Positions 1 to 8,802 of a stretch of DNA of 64,000 bases are shown piece after piece. Each line of letters opens with the position of its first letter. Positions within the stretch are counted from its first letter, which is position 1. A program made the translations under genes and the position numbers. The stretch spans positions 881,501 to 945,500 of the forward strand of contig NZ_MTPW01000001.1 of the NCBI RefSeq assembly GCF_002954765.1, given 5' to 3'. The notes below the pieces were generated by a model. It was not told the origin of the DNA. It worked only from the letters and a program-made list of their open reading frames with translations, and made no database searches. The DNA is from Nonlabens arenilitoris. GTDB taxonomy: Bacteria; Bacteroidota; Bacteroidia; Flavobacteriales; Flavobacteriaceae.

Positions 1-338
1 TTGAGGCCTTGAACAAACTACCATTTCTAACTTCTTTCTTTATTTTCTTGCTATTTCTAGCGGTAGAAACCTCTCCTATTATTGCAAAAGTTCTAGCACC
101 TCGCGGCGAGTACGACCTTAAACTAGCAGAACGCGAAGAATTAGTAAAATCATGGGTGACGCAGCAAAAACAACAACAAGATGTCCTAGTTCAAACCGAC
201 AAAGAACTCAACAATAGAGTCTATGCCGATATTGCCGAGGAAGATGCGCTATATGCCTACAAGAAAAAAATGGCCCGAGAACTCATGCAACAACAAGCCG
301 ATGCCTTTTATAAAAAACAGAAAGGAATTTTGGGGTAA
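1..338 (+). CDS. DUF4407 membrane protein, C-terminal end (partial)
   Basis: Only the last ~111 codons are inside the window. The frame is open to the left edge (first full codon at base 3), so the TTG at 9 is not a credible start. A hydrophobic helix (LTSFFIFLLFLAVE) is followed by TSPIIAKVLAPRGEYD, a pattern I recognise from the end of DUF4407, a bacteroidete family of multi-pass membrane proteins of unknown function. The rest is a Gln/Glu/Lys-rich tail that is probably helical. It ends 31 bp from the convergent stop of the MutS-like gene. Family assignment rests on this short end only. Confidence 0.7.
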   Translation, partial: EALNKLPFLTSFFIFLLFLAVETSPIIAKVLAPRGEYDLKLAEREELVKSWVTQQKQQQDVLVQTDKELNNRVYADIAEEDALYAYKKKMARELMQQQADAFYKKQKGILG

Positions 339-369
339 TAGCTAGCTATGGACTGAAAAACTCAATTTC

Positions 370-2148
370 TTAGTCATCTACAATACCCATTTTCCTTAAC
401 AAGAAACTAGCATTCATATTTGTAGCAATTCCATCCTTAAAGGTATAGTCAAAAGTGAGCTCATCGTTAGTGATGTCTGCATCAAAAAAGTAGTTAGAGA
501 TACTATCATATTCATTGGCAACTTCAGTAAGGCTTAAATCGTGTGTAGCGATAATTCCAGTGGCGTGTTTTCTAGAAAGCTTCTCGATCAGTTTTCTGGA
601 CCCATTTGCTTTGTCTTGACTGTTAGTTCCTTTAAGGATTTCATCTAGGACGATAAAGTAACGTTCTGTCTCTATTTTATCTACTATGTATTTTAAGCGT
701 TTTAATTCACTAAAGAAGTAACTCTCATCATCAGTTAAAGAATCGCTGGTTCTCATACTGGTAATGAGTTTAATTGGACTATAAATCATAGATTGTGCAC
801 ATACCGGTAGTCCAGCATTTGCCATGACTATTTTCATAGAAACAGTTCTTAAGAACGTGCTTTTACCTGCCATGTTTGCACCGGTAATAATGAAAAATTC
901 ACCGCTAGCAATGTTGATATCATTTCCGATTGCTTTTGCAGGATCAAGTAAAGGATGTCTCGCATCGATTACTTGCATTTTAAAATCACCACTTTCAATA
1001 GTAGGATAGACATAATTCTTATGATTATAGGCAAAATTTCCTAGCGAGTTCATAGCATCTATTTGTGCTACCGTATCTAACCAATTTTCTATATGATTTG
1101 CATTTTCATTTAACCACTTTTCAATAGTATGTACTTGTTTCAAATCCCATAGTCCAAAACCGTTTGCAAGAACGCCAAACAACATATTATTACGTTGATC
1201 TAATCGCCCTATAGCTGCTGCAAGCTCTTTAAATCTTACAGATGCAGGTGCATCTCCTACCATTATCCTAGACTTTAATTCTAGGAGCAAATCACTTTTA
1301 AAACTTTCTTTTTCTATTGCGAGAATTAATTGACTGTACTGCTGGAAAAATAATTCTAAAGAACTAATATTTGCACTGAAAGCTGTAATGCGCTTTATGT
1401 ACTTACCAGTAACCGCTAGTCCTCCAAAAAATACAGCTGAAAAAACATAACCATTTACCCAATTATTAAAATAGGCAACTCCTAATGCGATAGACACCAC
1501 AAACCAAACCCAAGGTAGCCAAGAATATATTGAAGGTACAAAAGCCTCATAGCTTTTAATCCAGGCCAGCATCCCTTTAGGGTCTTTCTCATTATTAAGA
1601 AGTGTCGCTGTTGCTCCATAGTTATGTCTGAAATCTATCTTCTCAGATAATTCCTTAATAGCTTCTTGTTTTTGAGAAATCCCTGTTAAATCATTAGATA
1701 AAAACTGAGCAGCTAGTGTCGCGACACCATCTTTAGTAACACTTCTATTTAAATACTGAAAAAATGAACCTGGACCTAATAAATCTATGTCTCGACTGAA
1801 TTCATGATTATCTTTTAAAAATTGAGAACCATCTGGTCTATCATAGAATTTGCGATCTAGAATCTTTAACTCTAGCTCATTGCGATCTAGCAAAGCCTGT
1901 TGAAAATCTCTTCTTCTCCTTAAATTCTCGTGTCTAGATACCAAAAACAAAAACACAACAAAAGTTACTATCGCTATTATAACAGCAACCTGCCACTGCG
2001 CCCATAAAAAGTATATACCTGCAGCACCAGCAATAAACAGTAATAATCTTATCGTACCCGATAAACGTAATTGATTCTTAATAGAATCTCTATGTTCTTT
2101 AAATTGAGCAATACGCTCTGTATAGAATGATTGTAAGGTCTCTTTCAA
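370..2148 (-). CDS. Membrane-anchored MutS-family ATPase
   Basis: 592 residues. The C-terminal third is a MutS-type ABC ATPase: Walker A GANMAGKST at about 423-431, Walker B FIVLDE at about 498-503, and a conserved ATHD near the end. The N-terminal mismatch-recognition domain of true MutS is missing. Instead there are two hydrophobic hairpins, at about 33-71 and 210-247, which should anchor the protein in the inner membrane, so a role in classical mismatch repair is doubtful. The family is widespread in Bacteroidota and has no firm function. Translation starts at TTG, directly after the TAA of the upstream gene, so it is probably translationally coupled. It is the last gene of the hemW operon. 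Confidence 0.85.
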   Translation of the reverse strand: MKETLQSFYTERIAQFKEHRDSIKNQLRLSGTIRLLLFIAGAAGIYFLWAQWQVAVIIAIVTFVVFLFLVSRHENLRRRRDFQQALLDRNELELKILDRKFYDRPDGSQFLKDNHEFSRDIDLLGPGSFFQYLNRSVTKDGVATLAAQFLSNDLTGISQKQEAIKELSEKIDFRHNYGATATLLNNEKDPKGMLAWIKSYEAFVPSIYSWLPWVWFVVSIALGVAYFNNWVNGYVFSAVFFGGLAVTGKYIKRITAFSANISSLELFFQQYSQLILAIEKESFKSDLLLELKSRIMVGDAPASVRFKELAAAIGRLDQRNNMLFGVLANGFGLWDLKQVHTIEKWLNENANHIENWLDTVAQIDAMNSLGNFAYNHKNYVYPTIESGDFKMQVIDARHPLLDPAKAIGNDINIASGEFFIITGANMAGKSTFLRTVSMKIVMANAGLPVCAQSMIYSPIKLITSMRTSDSLTDDESYFFSELKRLKYIVDKIETERYFIVLDEILKGTNSQDKANGSRKLIEKLSRKHATGIIATHDLSLTEVANEYDSISNYFFDADITNDELTFDYTFKDGIATNMNASFLLRKMGIVDD

Positions 2149-2517
2149 TTATAAATTTTTAAGGTCTTCTTTTTGAGCTCGTGTTAATTTTCCTACAACT
2201 AACTCATAACTATGATCGATCCATTTTTTAAGCTCTGAAGTACTCATAGCTTTAACTATAAAAATAGTGTTCCAGTGTTTTTTATTACTATGAAATCCAC
2301 CTATGACAGTGCCATCATATTCTTCTCTTAATTCAATTGCTTTTTCTGGATTGCATTTTAAATTAATGGCTGGCTCGCCACGTTCCCATCGATCTAGTCC
2401 TGTGAGGCAAAACATTTTGCCCATAACTTTAAACACTAATGTCGATTCATCAAAGGGAAACTCTTCAGTTACCGCTTTTTTAGACATGCAATAATCTCGC
2501 AACTCATCAATATGCAT
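2149..2517 (-). CDS. MmcQ/YjbR family protein
   Basis: 122 residues, the usual size for the single-domain MmcQ/YjbR fold (CyaY-like). Diagnostic stretches are EEFPFDESTLVFKVMGKMF near the N-terminus, LKCNPEKAIELREEY in the middle and the HWNTI segment. The fold has been proposed to bind DNA, but no reaction is established. The ATG overlaps the stop of the DUF4230 gene by one base (TAATG) and its own stop abuts the TTG start of the MutS-like gene, so it sits in the middle of a coupled operon. No unusual features. Confidence 0.85.
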   Translation of the reverse strand: MHIDELRDYCMSKKAVTEEFPFDESTLVFKVMGKMFCLTGLDRWERGEPAINLKCNPEKAIELREEYDGTVIGGFHSNKKHWNTIFIVKAMSTSELKKWIDHSYELVVGKLTRAQKEDLKNL

Positions 2518-3143
2518 TAGGATTCTATTTTCTTTTGAGGCTCAACATCGTTAAGAATAAGTGTCGTGTAGTCTAGTTTCCATCCTATTGTTGCCGCAAG
2601 TCCTTCCATAAGTTGAATGGTCTGTAAAGCTTCTTTTCTAGCTTGATCTAACAATCCACTTTCTGGTATTTTATCTATAATATGCTGTTTTGCATTGCGC
2701 GATATCTCCGTTAAGTCTTCACTAGTGAAATAGTTTGCCCAACCTTCTTTCTTATCATAGTAATTAAAATCTGTTTCAATACTTAACACTTGAGGTTGTG
2801 GGAAGTTGGTGAGTCGTATCGTCTTTGAATTAGGATCACTGTTCATCTCAATTTTAGTAAGATCAAAGCCTATGTGAGCCTTTGCATTAATAAGAATAAT
2901 AGCCTTTTTCTTTCCTAACAAAAGACTCATTAATTTCTCCTTTACATTCTCATAGTGATAGATTTCTGCAAAATCTCCTTCTACGGTAATGAATTTACAA
3001 ACAGAGCGGATTTTCTCCATAAGCACTACGCTTTGCTCTCTAGTATTTTCTTTTTTACCCATCTTGCCCGTAAGCATTTTGAACACAAAAAAGGCCACTA
3101 CAGCTCCTACGGCAAGTCCTACAAATAGTAATTCCATATTCAA
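2517..3143 (-). CDS. DUF4230 domain protein, membrane-anchored
   Basis: 208 residues. One N-terminal membrane helix (about 4-21, LLFVGLAVGAVVAFFVFKML) is followed by a soluble domain with the DUF4230 pattern: KKKAIILINAKAHIGFDLTK, then a beta-rich stretch and a C-terminal helical part containing LLDQARKEALQTIQ. The family is common in Bacteroidota and Firmicutes; its function is unknown. The start is 2 bp from the stop of the cyclase-like gene and its stop overlaps the next start, supporting co-transcription from the hemW side. Confidence 0.85.
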   Translation of the reverse strand: MNMELLFVGLAVGAVVAFFVFKMLTGKMGKKENTREQSVVLMEKIRSVCKFITVEGDFAEIYHYENVKEKLMSLLLGKKKAIILINAKAHIGFDLTKIEMNSDPNSKTIRLTNFPQPQVLSIETDFNYYDKKEGWANYFTSEDLTEISRNAKQHIIDKIPESGLLDQARKEALQTIQLMEGLAATIGWKLDYTTLILNDVEPQKKIES

Positions 3144-3145
3144 AT

Positions 3146-3946
3146 TTACAATATCTTATACAGAATAGGACGCGATGGTGCCGCATCATTTTCTAAAGGT
3201 GCTACTTGTAAATCGATCATATACAGTCCATCTCCTACAGTGTCGGGAACATATATAAATTCAGTGATGGTTGCATCTAATCTTTGGTCACCATTAAAAT
3301 CCCAAAATGCCTTATGAGCTAGTAAGGCTCCATTATCCTTTTCTTTATCTACGCTAGGAAGGTCTATAAGGATGTGCTTGATTCCGCTTTCGCGAAAGCG
3401 TATCATCGTTTCTTCCAGGATATAAGGTGGATTTGTATTAGAATAGTTCTTTGAGTTCTTTTGCTCTCCATTAGGCAACGTACGGATGATGATAGCTTCT
3501 ACTCCAGATTTTAAGTCTTGAAAATGTTGAGGAGTTATGACTTGATCTTCTCCTTGCTTATCTGGCTCTACAGAAAAAATTTGCGCTTTAAAAAAGGTTT
3601 TATCTAACGCTTTATTCACGCTATAAAATTGCTCTGTAATATGACCTATACACTCGGTATGCGTCCCATGACTGTGCGGATTAAAATGTACATTATTAAA
3701 ATTTGTTGAACCACCCAATTTTACATTTCCCACATAACCATCTACCTCAACGTGCTTAATTTGTGGTTGATCGATATACCATGCTCCTACTCCAGCATTA
3801 TCTTGTACCGCAAGGCTAATGTCTATAGGTTGCGATAAATCAATAGTGACTTTTTCGTGTTTTAACTGTATAGTGGTTTGCATAGTAGTCGTCTGTGTAT
3901 GGCAAGAATTAAGTAGGAATAAAAATAGAATCAGTTGATATCTCAT
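3146..3946 (-). CDS. Cyclase / kynurenine formamidase-like lipoprotein
   Basis: 266 residues. The N-terminus has a short hydrophobic stretch ending in LNSC (Cys15), a lipobox, so the protein is probably lipid-anchored. The core carries the metal-binding signature of the cyclase family (PF04199), HSHGTHTECIGH at about 91-102, equivalent to HxGTHxD in kynurenine formamidase but with Glu in place of Asp. Substrate is unknown; the family hydrolyses cyclic amides or N-formyl compounds. Residues 183-187 (RFRES) are encoded by a perfect copy of the dispersed 16-bp palindrome. It lies 1 bp after the DUF6624 gene in the same operon. Confidence 0.8.
   Translation of the reverse strand: MRYQLILFLFLLNSCHTQTTTMQTTIQLKHEKVTIDLSQPIDISLAVQDNAGVGAWYIDQPQIKHVEVDGYVGNVKLGGSTNFNNVHFNPHSHGTHTECIGHITEQFYSVNKALDKTFFKAQIFSVEPDKQGEDQVITPQHFQDLKSGVEAIIIRTLPNGEQKNSKNYSNTNPPYILEETMIRFRESGIKHILIDLPSVDKEKDNGALLAHKAFWDFNGDQRLDATITEFIYVPDTVGDGLYMIDLQVAPLENDAAPSRPILYKIL
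3385..3400. repeat. Dispersed palindrome copy, perfect, in cyclase-like gene
   Basis: CGCTTTCGCGAAAGCG, read as RFRES at residues 183-187. Confidence 0.92.
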
Positions 3947-3947
3947 G

Positions 3948-4769
3948 TTATTCTTTTTGCGGAACGTTGAAATCGATATTGAAAAAACTAAGATATCCAG
4001 CTAGAGATCCCATACCCATTTCTTTGCGACGTGCATCTACGTTTTCTGGATCTTGCAGCTCATATAATTCATAAGTACCGTCTGTATTCATCATTACTTG
4101 AGATCCATATAATTGTGGTAAACCATCATCCATAAGCATACGATCTTCCATAAGTGCGACATCTTGTTTTTCAAAAAGCCCATCTTCCATTCCTTTTTTA
4201 ATCATAGGAAAGTATTTCTTACGTTTATCTGCACTGGCGTGTTGTATGACTAGCCATATAGCAGAATAGCCTAGTTTACCGACGCTTTCTGGTGCTGGCA
4301 TGCCACATTTACCCAGGATTTGCTCTACCGCGGTTAGATTAGCCTCATCAATTGAAGCTACATTAAGATTGTCTGCACGAGAGTCTTGATCTCTTAAATA
4401 GATATTTTGCAATAGTCCACCTAAATTATCACAGTTGATATCTCTTGCACCATTTCTTAATAATGGAGTAGATTTTTGTGCGATACGGACTTTATCAGAA
4501 TCTTGTAATTGCACTTTAACTAGAACACTATCAGAATTAATCATCCAGTCTGCAAATGGTAAATCATTTGAGAGTGATTTTCTTTGTTCCTTAGATAACT
4601 TTTTTCCATCTAGACTATAATAGGTAACATCACTAGGGATGGTGATTTGATTCTTCTCAACCATTTCCATCATTTGATCATAAGTAATTGCGGTAAGCTT
4701 AGTTTCTTTATCACAGCTTATCATACTAATAGAAATAAATAATAATATAACCAGTTGATGATATTTCAT
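3948..4769 (-). CDS. DUF6624 domain lipoprotein
   Basis: 273 residues. The signal sequence ends in SMISC (Cys19), a lipobox. The C-terminal half matches DUF6624: AIWLVIQHASADKRKKYFP, then ALMEDRMLMDDGLPQLYGSQ and VDARRKEMG, a pattern I recall from secreted or lipoproteins of Bacteroidota. Function unknown. It is 10 bp downstream of hemW and 1 bp upstream of the cyclase-like gene, so expressed with them. The N-terminal half (about 30-110) shows no recognisable domain. Confidence 0.75.
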   Translation of the reverse strand: MKYHQLVILLFISISMISCDKETKLTAITYDQMMEMVEKNQITIPSDVTYYSLDGKKLSKEQRKSLSNDLPFADWMINSDSVLVKVQLQDSDKVRIAQKSTPLLRNGARDINCDNLGGLLQNIYLRDQDSRADNLNVASIDEANLTAVEQILGKCGMPAPESVGKLGYSAIWLVIQHASADKRKKYFPMIKKGMEDGLFEKQDVALMEDRMLMDDGLPQLYGSQVMMNTDGTYELYELQDPENVDARRKEMGMGSLAGYLSFFNIDFNVPQKE

Positions 4770-4779
4770 AATTTATGTT

Positions 4780-5913
4780 TTAATTTAAATTGAGCATGAA
4801 TAACTCACTAGCGATTCCATCACTTAAAAATTTACCCTTACGAGTTACCATTAATGTATCGCCATCTAAATATAGTAAATGGTCTTTTAAATAGCCCGCT
4901 GCTTGATCCAATAAATAATCTTTAAAATTAACGCCATATTCCTGTTCTATTTTATTTAAAGAAATCCCATAAATAGTGCGCAAACCAGTCATGACATATT
5001 CATTATAACGATCTACTGTTGTCAGTTCTTCTATCTCGATAGGTAATTCACTAGCTTGAATAGATTTAAGATACTTTACATTATTATTAATGTTCCAGCC
5101 ACGTCTTTTCCCATCAAAACTGTGTGCACTAGGTCCTATACCTATATAACTTTTACCGGTCCAGTATGCGGTATTATTTTTTGAGAAATAACCTTCTTTA
5201 CCAAAGTTTGAAAACTCATAATTGCTATAACCGTGCAGTTGCATCGCATCAAGAAGTATATGGAAATGCTCTTGGGCGAGTTCATCATCTACCTTAGGGA
5301 TAAGACCTTTTTCTATAAATGATTTAAGAGCCGTATTATCTTCTACGGTTAAAGCATAACTGGATATATGCGGTATTTTTAATTCTATCGCTTTATAGAT
5401 ATTTTCTCTCCAGCGGTCTGCAGTCATATCAGGAATTCCATAAATCAAGTCTATAGAAATATTGTCAAAATAAGTTTGTGCTTGAACGATACAAGAAAGT
5501 GCTTCTTGGGCATTGTGAGCCCGATTCATCAGCTTTAAATCTTCTTCATAAAACGATTGAATCCCTATACTTAAACGATTTACTGGCGAGTCATTAAGTT
5601 GTGCTAATTTCTCTTTATTAAGATCATCTGGATTTGCTTCAAGAGTGATTTCTGGATTGTCGCTAACTCGATAATGGTGATAAATGGTATCTATGATTTG
5701 ATTGATTTGAAATGGCTCAAGCACACTAGGCGTTCCACCACCAAAGTAAATGGTTTCCACAGTGGTTTCTTGATATTCGCTTTTGCGTAAGCGTATTTCA
5801 TCACATAGCGCAGTAACGATATCATCTTTATACTTCATATTTGTACTGAAGTGAAAATCGCAGTAATGACAGGCTTGCTTACAAAATGGAATGTGGATAT
5901 AAATACCGCTCAT
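4780..5913 (-). CDS. hemW: HemW-like radical SAM heme chaperone
   Basis: 377 residues, full length for HemW (formerly called oxygen-independent coproporphyrinogen III oxidase-like). The radical-SAM cluster motif CKQACHYC is at residues 11-18, followed by YFGGGTPS (about 57-63) for SAM binding and SIGIQSF. HemW carries heme to respiratory proteins and does not decarboxylate coproporphyrinogen. Residues 41-45 (RLRKS) are encoded by a two-mismatch copy of the dispersed palindrome. First gene of the leftward operon; I did not find a convincing TAnnTTTG element in the 87 bp before it. Confidence 0.93.
   Translation of the reverse strand: MSGIYIHIPFCKQACHYCDFHFSTNMKYKDDIVTALCDEIRLRKSEYQETTVETIYFGGGTPSVLEPFQINQIIDTIYHHYRVSDNPEITLEANPDDLNKEKLAQLNDSPVNRLSIGIQSFYEEDLKLMNRAHNAQEALSCIVQAQTYFDNISIDLIYGIPDMTADRWRENIYKAIELKIPHISSYALTVEDNTALKSFIEKGLIPKVDDELAQEHFHILLDAMQLHGYSNYEFSNFGKEGYFSKNNTAYWTGKSYIGIGPSAHSFDGKRRGWNINNNVKYLKSIQASELPIEIEELTTVDRYNEYVMTGLRTIYGISLNKIEQEYGVNFKDYLLDQAAGYLKDHLLYLDGDTLMVTRKGKFLSDGIASELFMLNLN
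5778..5793. repeat. Dispersed palindrome copy, two mismatches, in hemW
   Basis: CGCTTTTGCGTAAGCG; changes at positions 7 and 11; read as RLRKS at residues 41-45 of HemW. Confidence 0.75.
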
Positions 5914-5951
5914 GTTTGTAAAGGTAAGTTCAATTAATATAAAGACATAAA

Positions 5952-5979
5952 AAAAGCAGCTCGATATCGAGCTGCTTTT
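5952..5979 (-). terminator. Intrinsic terminator after the barrel gene
   Basis: A perfect 28-nt palindrome with GCAGCTCGA in each arm and A/T runs on both ends lies 21 bp after the stop of the outer-membrane barrel gene. It separates that gene from hemW. Confidence 0.85.
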
Positions 5980-6000
5980 GTAAATGAAATCATTCTAATA

Positions 6001-8706
6001 TTACAAATCAAATCGCATCTGGAAATAAACGTAACGTGGTAATACAAATGTTTGTGTAGTAGACGTGGCTATCTGACCGAAGTTATTATTAACATTCACC
6101 TCAGCATTAAGTAGATTTGTTGCAATCAATGAATATTGCCATCTAGAAGAAGGTTTTTGATAACGTATAGATGCATCTAAAAATTCAAATGTGTTTTCTT
6201 GACCATTATCTGATGAGAAATCATTTAAATCATAACTACCTCTCAATAACCATCGTTTCCCTAATTGCCAATCGATACCAGCACTATATACATTAGTAGT
6301 AGAGTTATTCTCAAATCCACCATTATCACTATCATTAAAGTTAAGTCTATAACCTAAATCAAAGTTGACTCCTTTCTGGAAATTAGACCTAGCAGTCGCT
6401 CCATAAGTTTGATTAATGTTAATCGATTCTTGCTCAACATTATTAATAATGTTATTACGACTAGACCAGCTACCACTAGCTGAAACTCCAAATTGAATCT
6501 TTCTTATTTCTTTTCCATAAGACAAACTACCGTTTAAAGATTCATTAGGCAATCCAAAGTTTATAGGAGCACTAATCTGGTTAATACCATCCAACTGTGT
6601 TTGCGACTGTATAGCGTCACGTTGCTTGGTGTAAGTAATATTTCCAAATATGGTTGTATAATTAAACATGTTGAAGTTGTTATATCTTAACGATATGCGA
6701 TCATTTAATGATCCTTCTAATTGATTATTACCACTACGCAAACTGTTATAGTTTGTAAATATGATACCTTCTGCATAGTTATCAATATCTGTAAATGTTA
6801 CTGTTTGATCATAAGATAATCTCAAAGATTGAGAACTCTTAATGTCATAACGAACTTCAAGATCCGGAACTATACGTTGTGATTCAATAACATTCTCTAT
6901 ATCATTTTGGAAATCTAGTGTTCTGAAGCTATGTGCTGTTACACCTGGTGTAAATGTGAATTTTCCAGTAATAAATTTATAATGTACGGCTGCAAATAAA
7001 TCAGTAAAATTGTATTGCACATTATCATTACGTAATGAAGGGTCTTGCAACTCGTTTCTTTCTTCAGTATCTGTAATTTGAAAAATATCAGAACTGAAGT
7101 TTTGTTGAGAAACTGTAGATCCTAAAGTAAAATTGATATTACTAGTTTTATTTAAAACATAGAAGTAATCTAATTTTGCATCGATTTTGTTTGTGTTCAC
7201 AAAACGCTCTTGATTGATATTATAAGGATCTGCAGACTCTAGTCCTAATGCTCCGTTAAATGGTTCTGGATCTTGCTGATCTCTAATATTACGAACAGCA
7301 TTATAGAAGGGATCTTCTTCTTGATTTAGAAATTGAGATTCTAAAGCAAAAATGTGCTTTTCTCCAGCTGTGTAGTATGCATTTAAGGACTGGTTATATG
7401 AAATAGGTTTCTGACTATTTACCTGATCAATATCTTCTACTACACCAGATCGACTAGATGTAAAATCTGTGACTTGACTTTGATCTGAAATATTGATACG
7501 ACCATCATAATTAATAGATAAATCAGAGTTAGGATTATAGTTTGCACCTAATTTAAATAAACCTACCTGATTGCGTTCTAAAGCTCTATCATCAGTTTCT
7601 TCTACTAATCCACTATCAATAAAGGTATTACTATTTAAAACTTTTGTTCGTGTATCTGTACTAGATAAAATAGCAAATGCGCTCATATCTAACTTATCAC
7701 TTACTTTCCATGATGCATTACCGGCAAGAAACTTACTATCTATGGAAAGAGCTCTATTGGTTGCGAAGGCATTAAAAGTACTAGCAGCATTTACATTTAT
7801 CGATGCATTGTTTTGTCTAGTATCGCGACGATTAAAACCTATAAATCTAAAATAATCTCTACCTGTAAATGCAGGAGTACCTAAATTATTAAAGTCTGTC
7901 AAAATATTAACAGAGAAATCTTCACTATAATAAAATGCTTTTGGCTGAATTAGATAACGCTCTGCCTGTCCTCCATATCCTGCTCCTACCGTAGCTTCTC
8001 CAAACCAGAATTTCTTTTTTCCTTCTTTCAGTTTAATATTAATCACATAACGATCTTGATCATTACCTAATCCCTTTAACTGTGATTGATTGTTATAATT
8101 TTTTAGTACTTGTACTTTACTTACCGCGTCTGCTGGAATATTCTTTGTAGCTAGTCTAGAATCTCCTTCAAAGAAATCTTTCCCTTCTACTTGAACTTTT
8201 TCAACGACCTGACCTTCTACGGTAATATCACCATCATCATTCACCTCAACACCTGGCAGTTTTTTAAGAACATCACCTAGCTTATCTTCAGTACCATTTG
8301 TAAAACTGTCTGCGTCATACACGATAGTATCTCCTTTAATAGAAACTGGCATTTGATAAGTAAGATTAATAGCATCCAACTCATCTGCGCCAGCCATCAT
8401 CACAAAGTTTTTCACAAGATCTCCTTGTAATTTTTCTACCTTTTCCTCGATTTGTTTTAGACCTAGAAAAGATACTTTAATTGTATAGGTACTATCTTGT
8501 TTAAGACCTTCTAATTTATATTTACCTTCTTGATTTGTTATACCGAAAGCGCCAAGGTTTTTATCTTGTTGATAAGCGATCACGTTTGCCATTTGTAATG
8601 GTACTCCTAGACTATCAACAACAGTACCTGTGATTTTATAATTTTGTGCCACTGCAGTACTTATACAAAGTAATGCGACACATAATAAGAGTATATTTTT
8701 TTTCAT
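6001..8706 (-). CDS. Outer-membrane beta-barrel, TonB-receptor-like, with carboxypeptidase-like N-domain
   Basis: 901 residues from the ATG at 8706, chosen because it gives a standard signal peptide (MKKNILLLCVALLCISTAVA); an in-frame ATG at 8781 would add 25 residues that hide it. A carboxypeptidase-regulatory-like domain (about 22-105, KITGTVVDSLGVPLQMANV) is followed by a plug-like region (KLGDVLKKLPGVEVNDDG) and a long aromatic-ending beta barrel (PF14905-type). The final residues YFQMRFDL end in an acidic-hydrophobic beta strand. Such proteins are in the outer membrane; substrate unknown. It is immediately downstream of two GLPGLI genes, a very common flavobacterial trio, and may form an operon with them. 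Confidence 0.85.
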   Translation of the reverse strand: MKKNILLLCVALLCISTAVAQNYKITGTVVDSLGVPLQMANVIAYQQDKNLGAFGITNQEGKYKLEGLKQDSTYTIKVSFLGLKQIEEKVEKLQGDLVKNFVMMAGADELDAINLTYQMPVSIKGDTIVYDADSFTNGTEDKLGDVLKKLPGVEVNDDGDITVEGQVVEKVQVEGKDFFEGDSRLATKNIPADAVSKVQVLKNYNNQSQLKGLGNDQDRYVINIKLKEGKKKFWFGEATVGAGYGGQAERYLIQPKAFYYSEDFSVNILTDFNNLGTPAFTGRDYFRFIGFNRRDTRQNNASINVNAASTFNAFATNRALSIDSKFLAGNASWKVSDKLDMSAFAILSSTDTRTKVLNSNTFIDSGLVEETDDRALERNQVGLFKLGANYNPNSDLSINYDGRINISDQSQVTDFTSSRSGVVEDIDQVNSQKPISYNQSLNAYYTAGEKHIFALESQFLNQEEDPFYNAVRNIRDQQDPEPFNGALGLESADPYNINQERFVNTNKIDAKLDYFYVLNKTSNINFTLGSTVSQQNFSSDIFQITDTEERNELQDPSLRNDNVQYNFTDLFAAVHYKFITGKFTFTPGVTAHSFRTLDFQNDIENVIESQRIVPDLEVRYDIKSSQSLRLSYDQTVTFTDIDNYAEGIIFTNYNSLRSGNNQLEGSLNDRISLRYNNFNMFNYTTIFGNITYTKQRDAIQSQTQLDGINQISAPINFGLPNESLNGSLSYGKEIRKIQFGVSASGSWSSRNNIINNVEQESININQTYGATARSNFQKGVNFDLGYRLNFNDSDNGGFENNSTTNVYSAGIDWQLGKRWLLRGSYDLNDFSSDNGQENTFEFLDASIRYQKPSSRWQYSLIATNLLNAEVNVNNNFGQIATSTTQTFVLPRYVYFQMRFDL

Positions 8707-8713
8707 ATGAATT

Positions 8714-8730
8714 AAATGCACGTTGCATTT
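8714..8730 (-). promoter_or_regulatory. Inverted repeat just upstream of the barrel gene
   Basis: AAATGCA and TGCATTT are separated by CGT, 7 bp upstream of the ATG at 8706. It could be a 5'-leader hairpin or an operator; there is no T-tract on the transcribed strand. Confidence 0.35.
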
Positions 8731-8802
8731 TATTTTTTTGGTTAAAGAAATGCGAGAAGGTTTATCTCGCATATCATACATATTTTAAAAAAGAGAGTTT
8801 TA

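Noticed and set aside
9..338. A complete small gene from TTG at 9
   Set aside because: Frame is open to the left edge and the sequence matches the C-terminal end of DUF4407, so it is truncated by the window.
7571..7855. Rightward 94-codon frame inside the barrel gene
   Set aside because: Antisense shadow of a long, clear gene.
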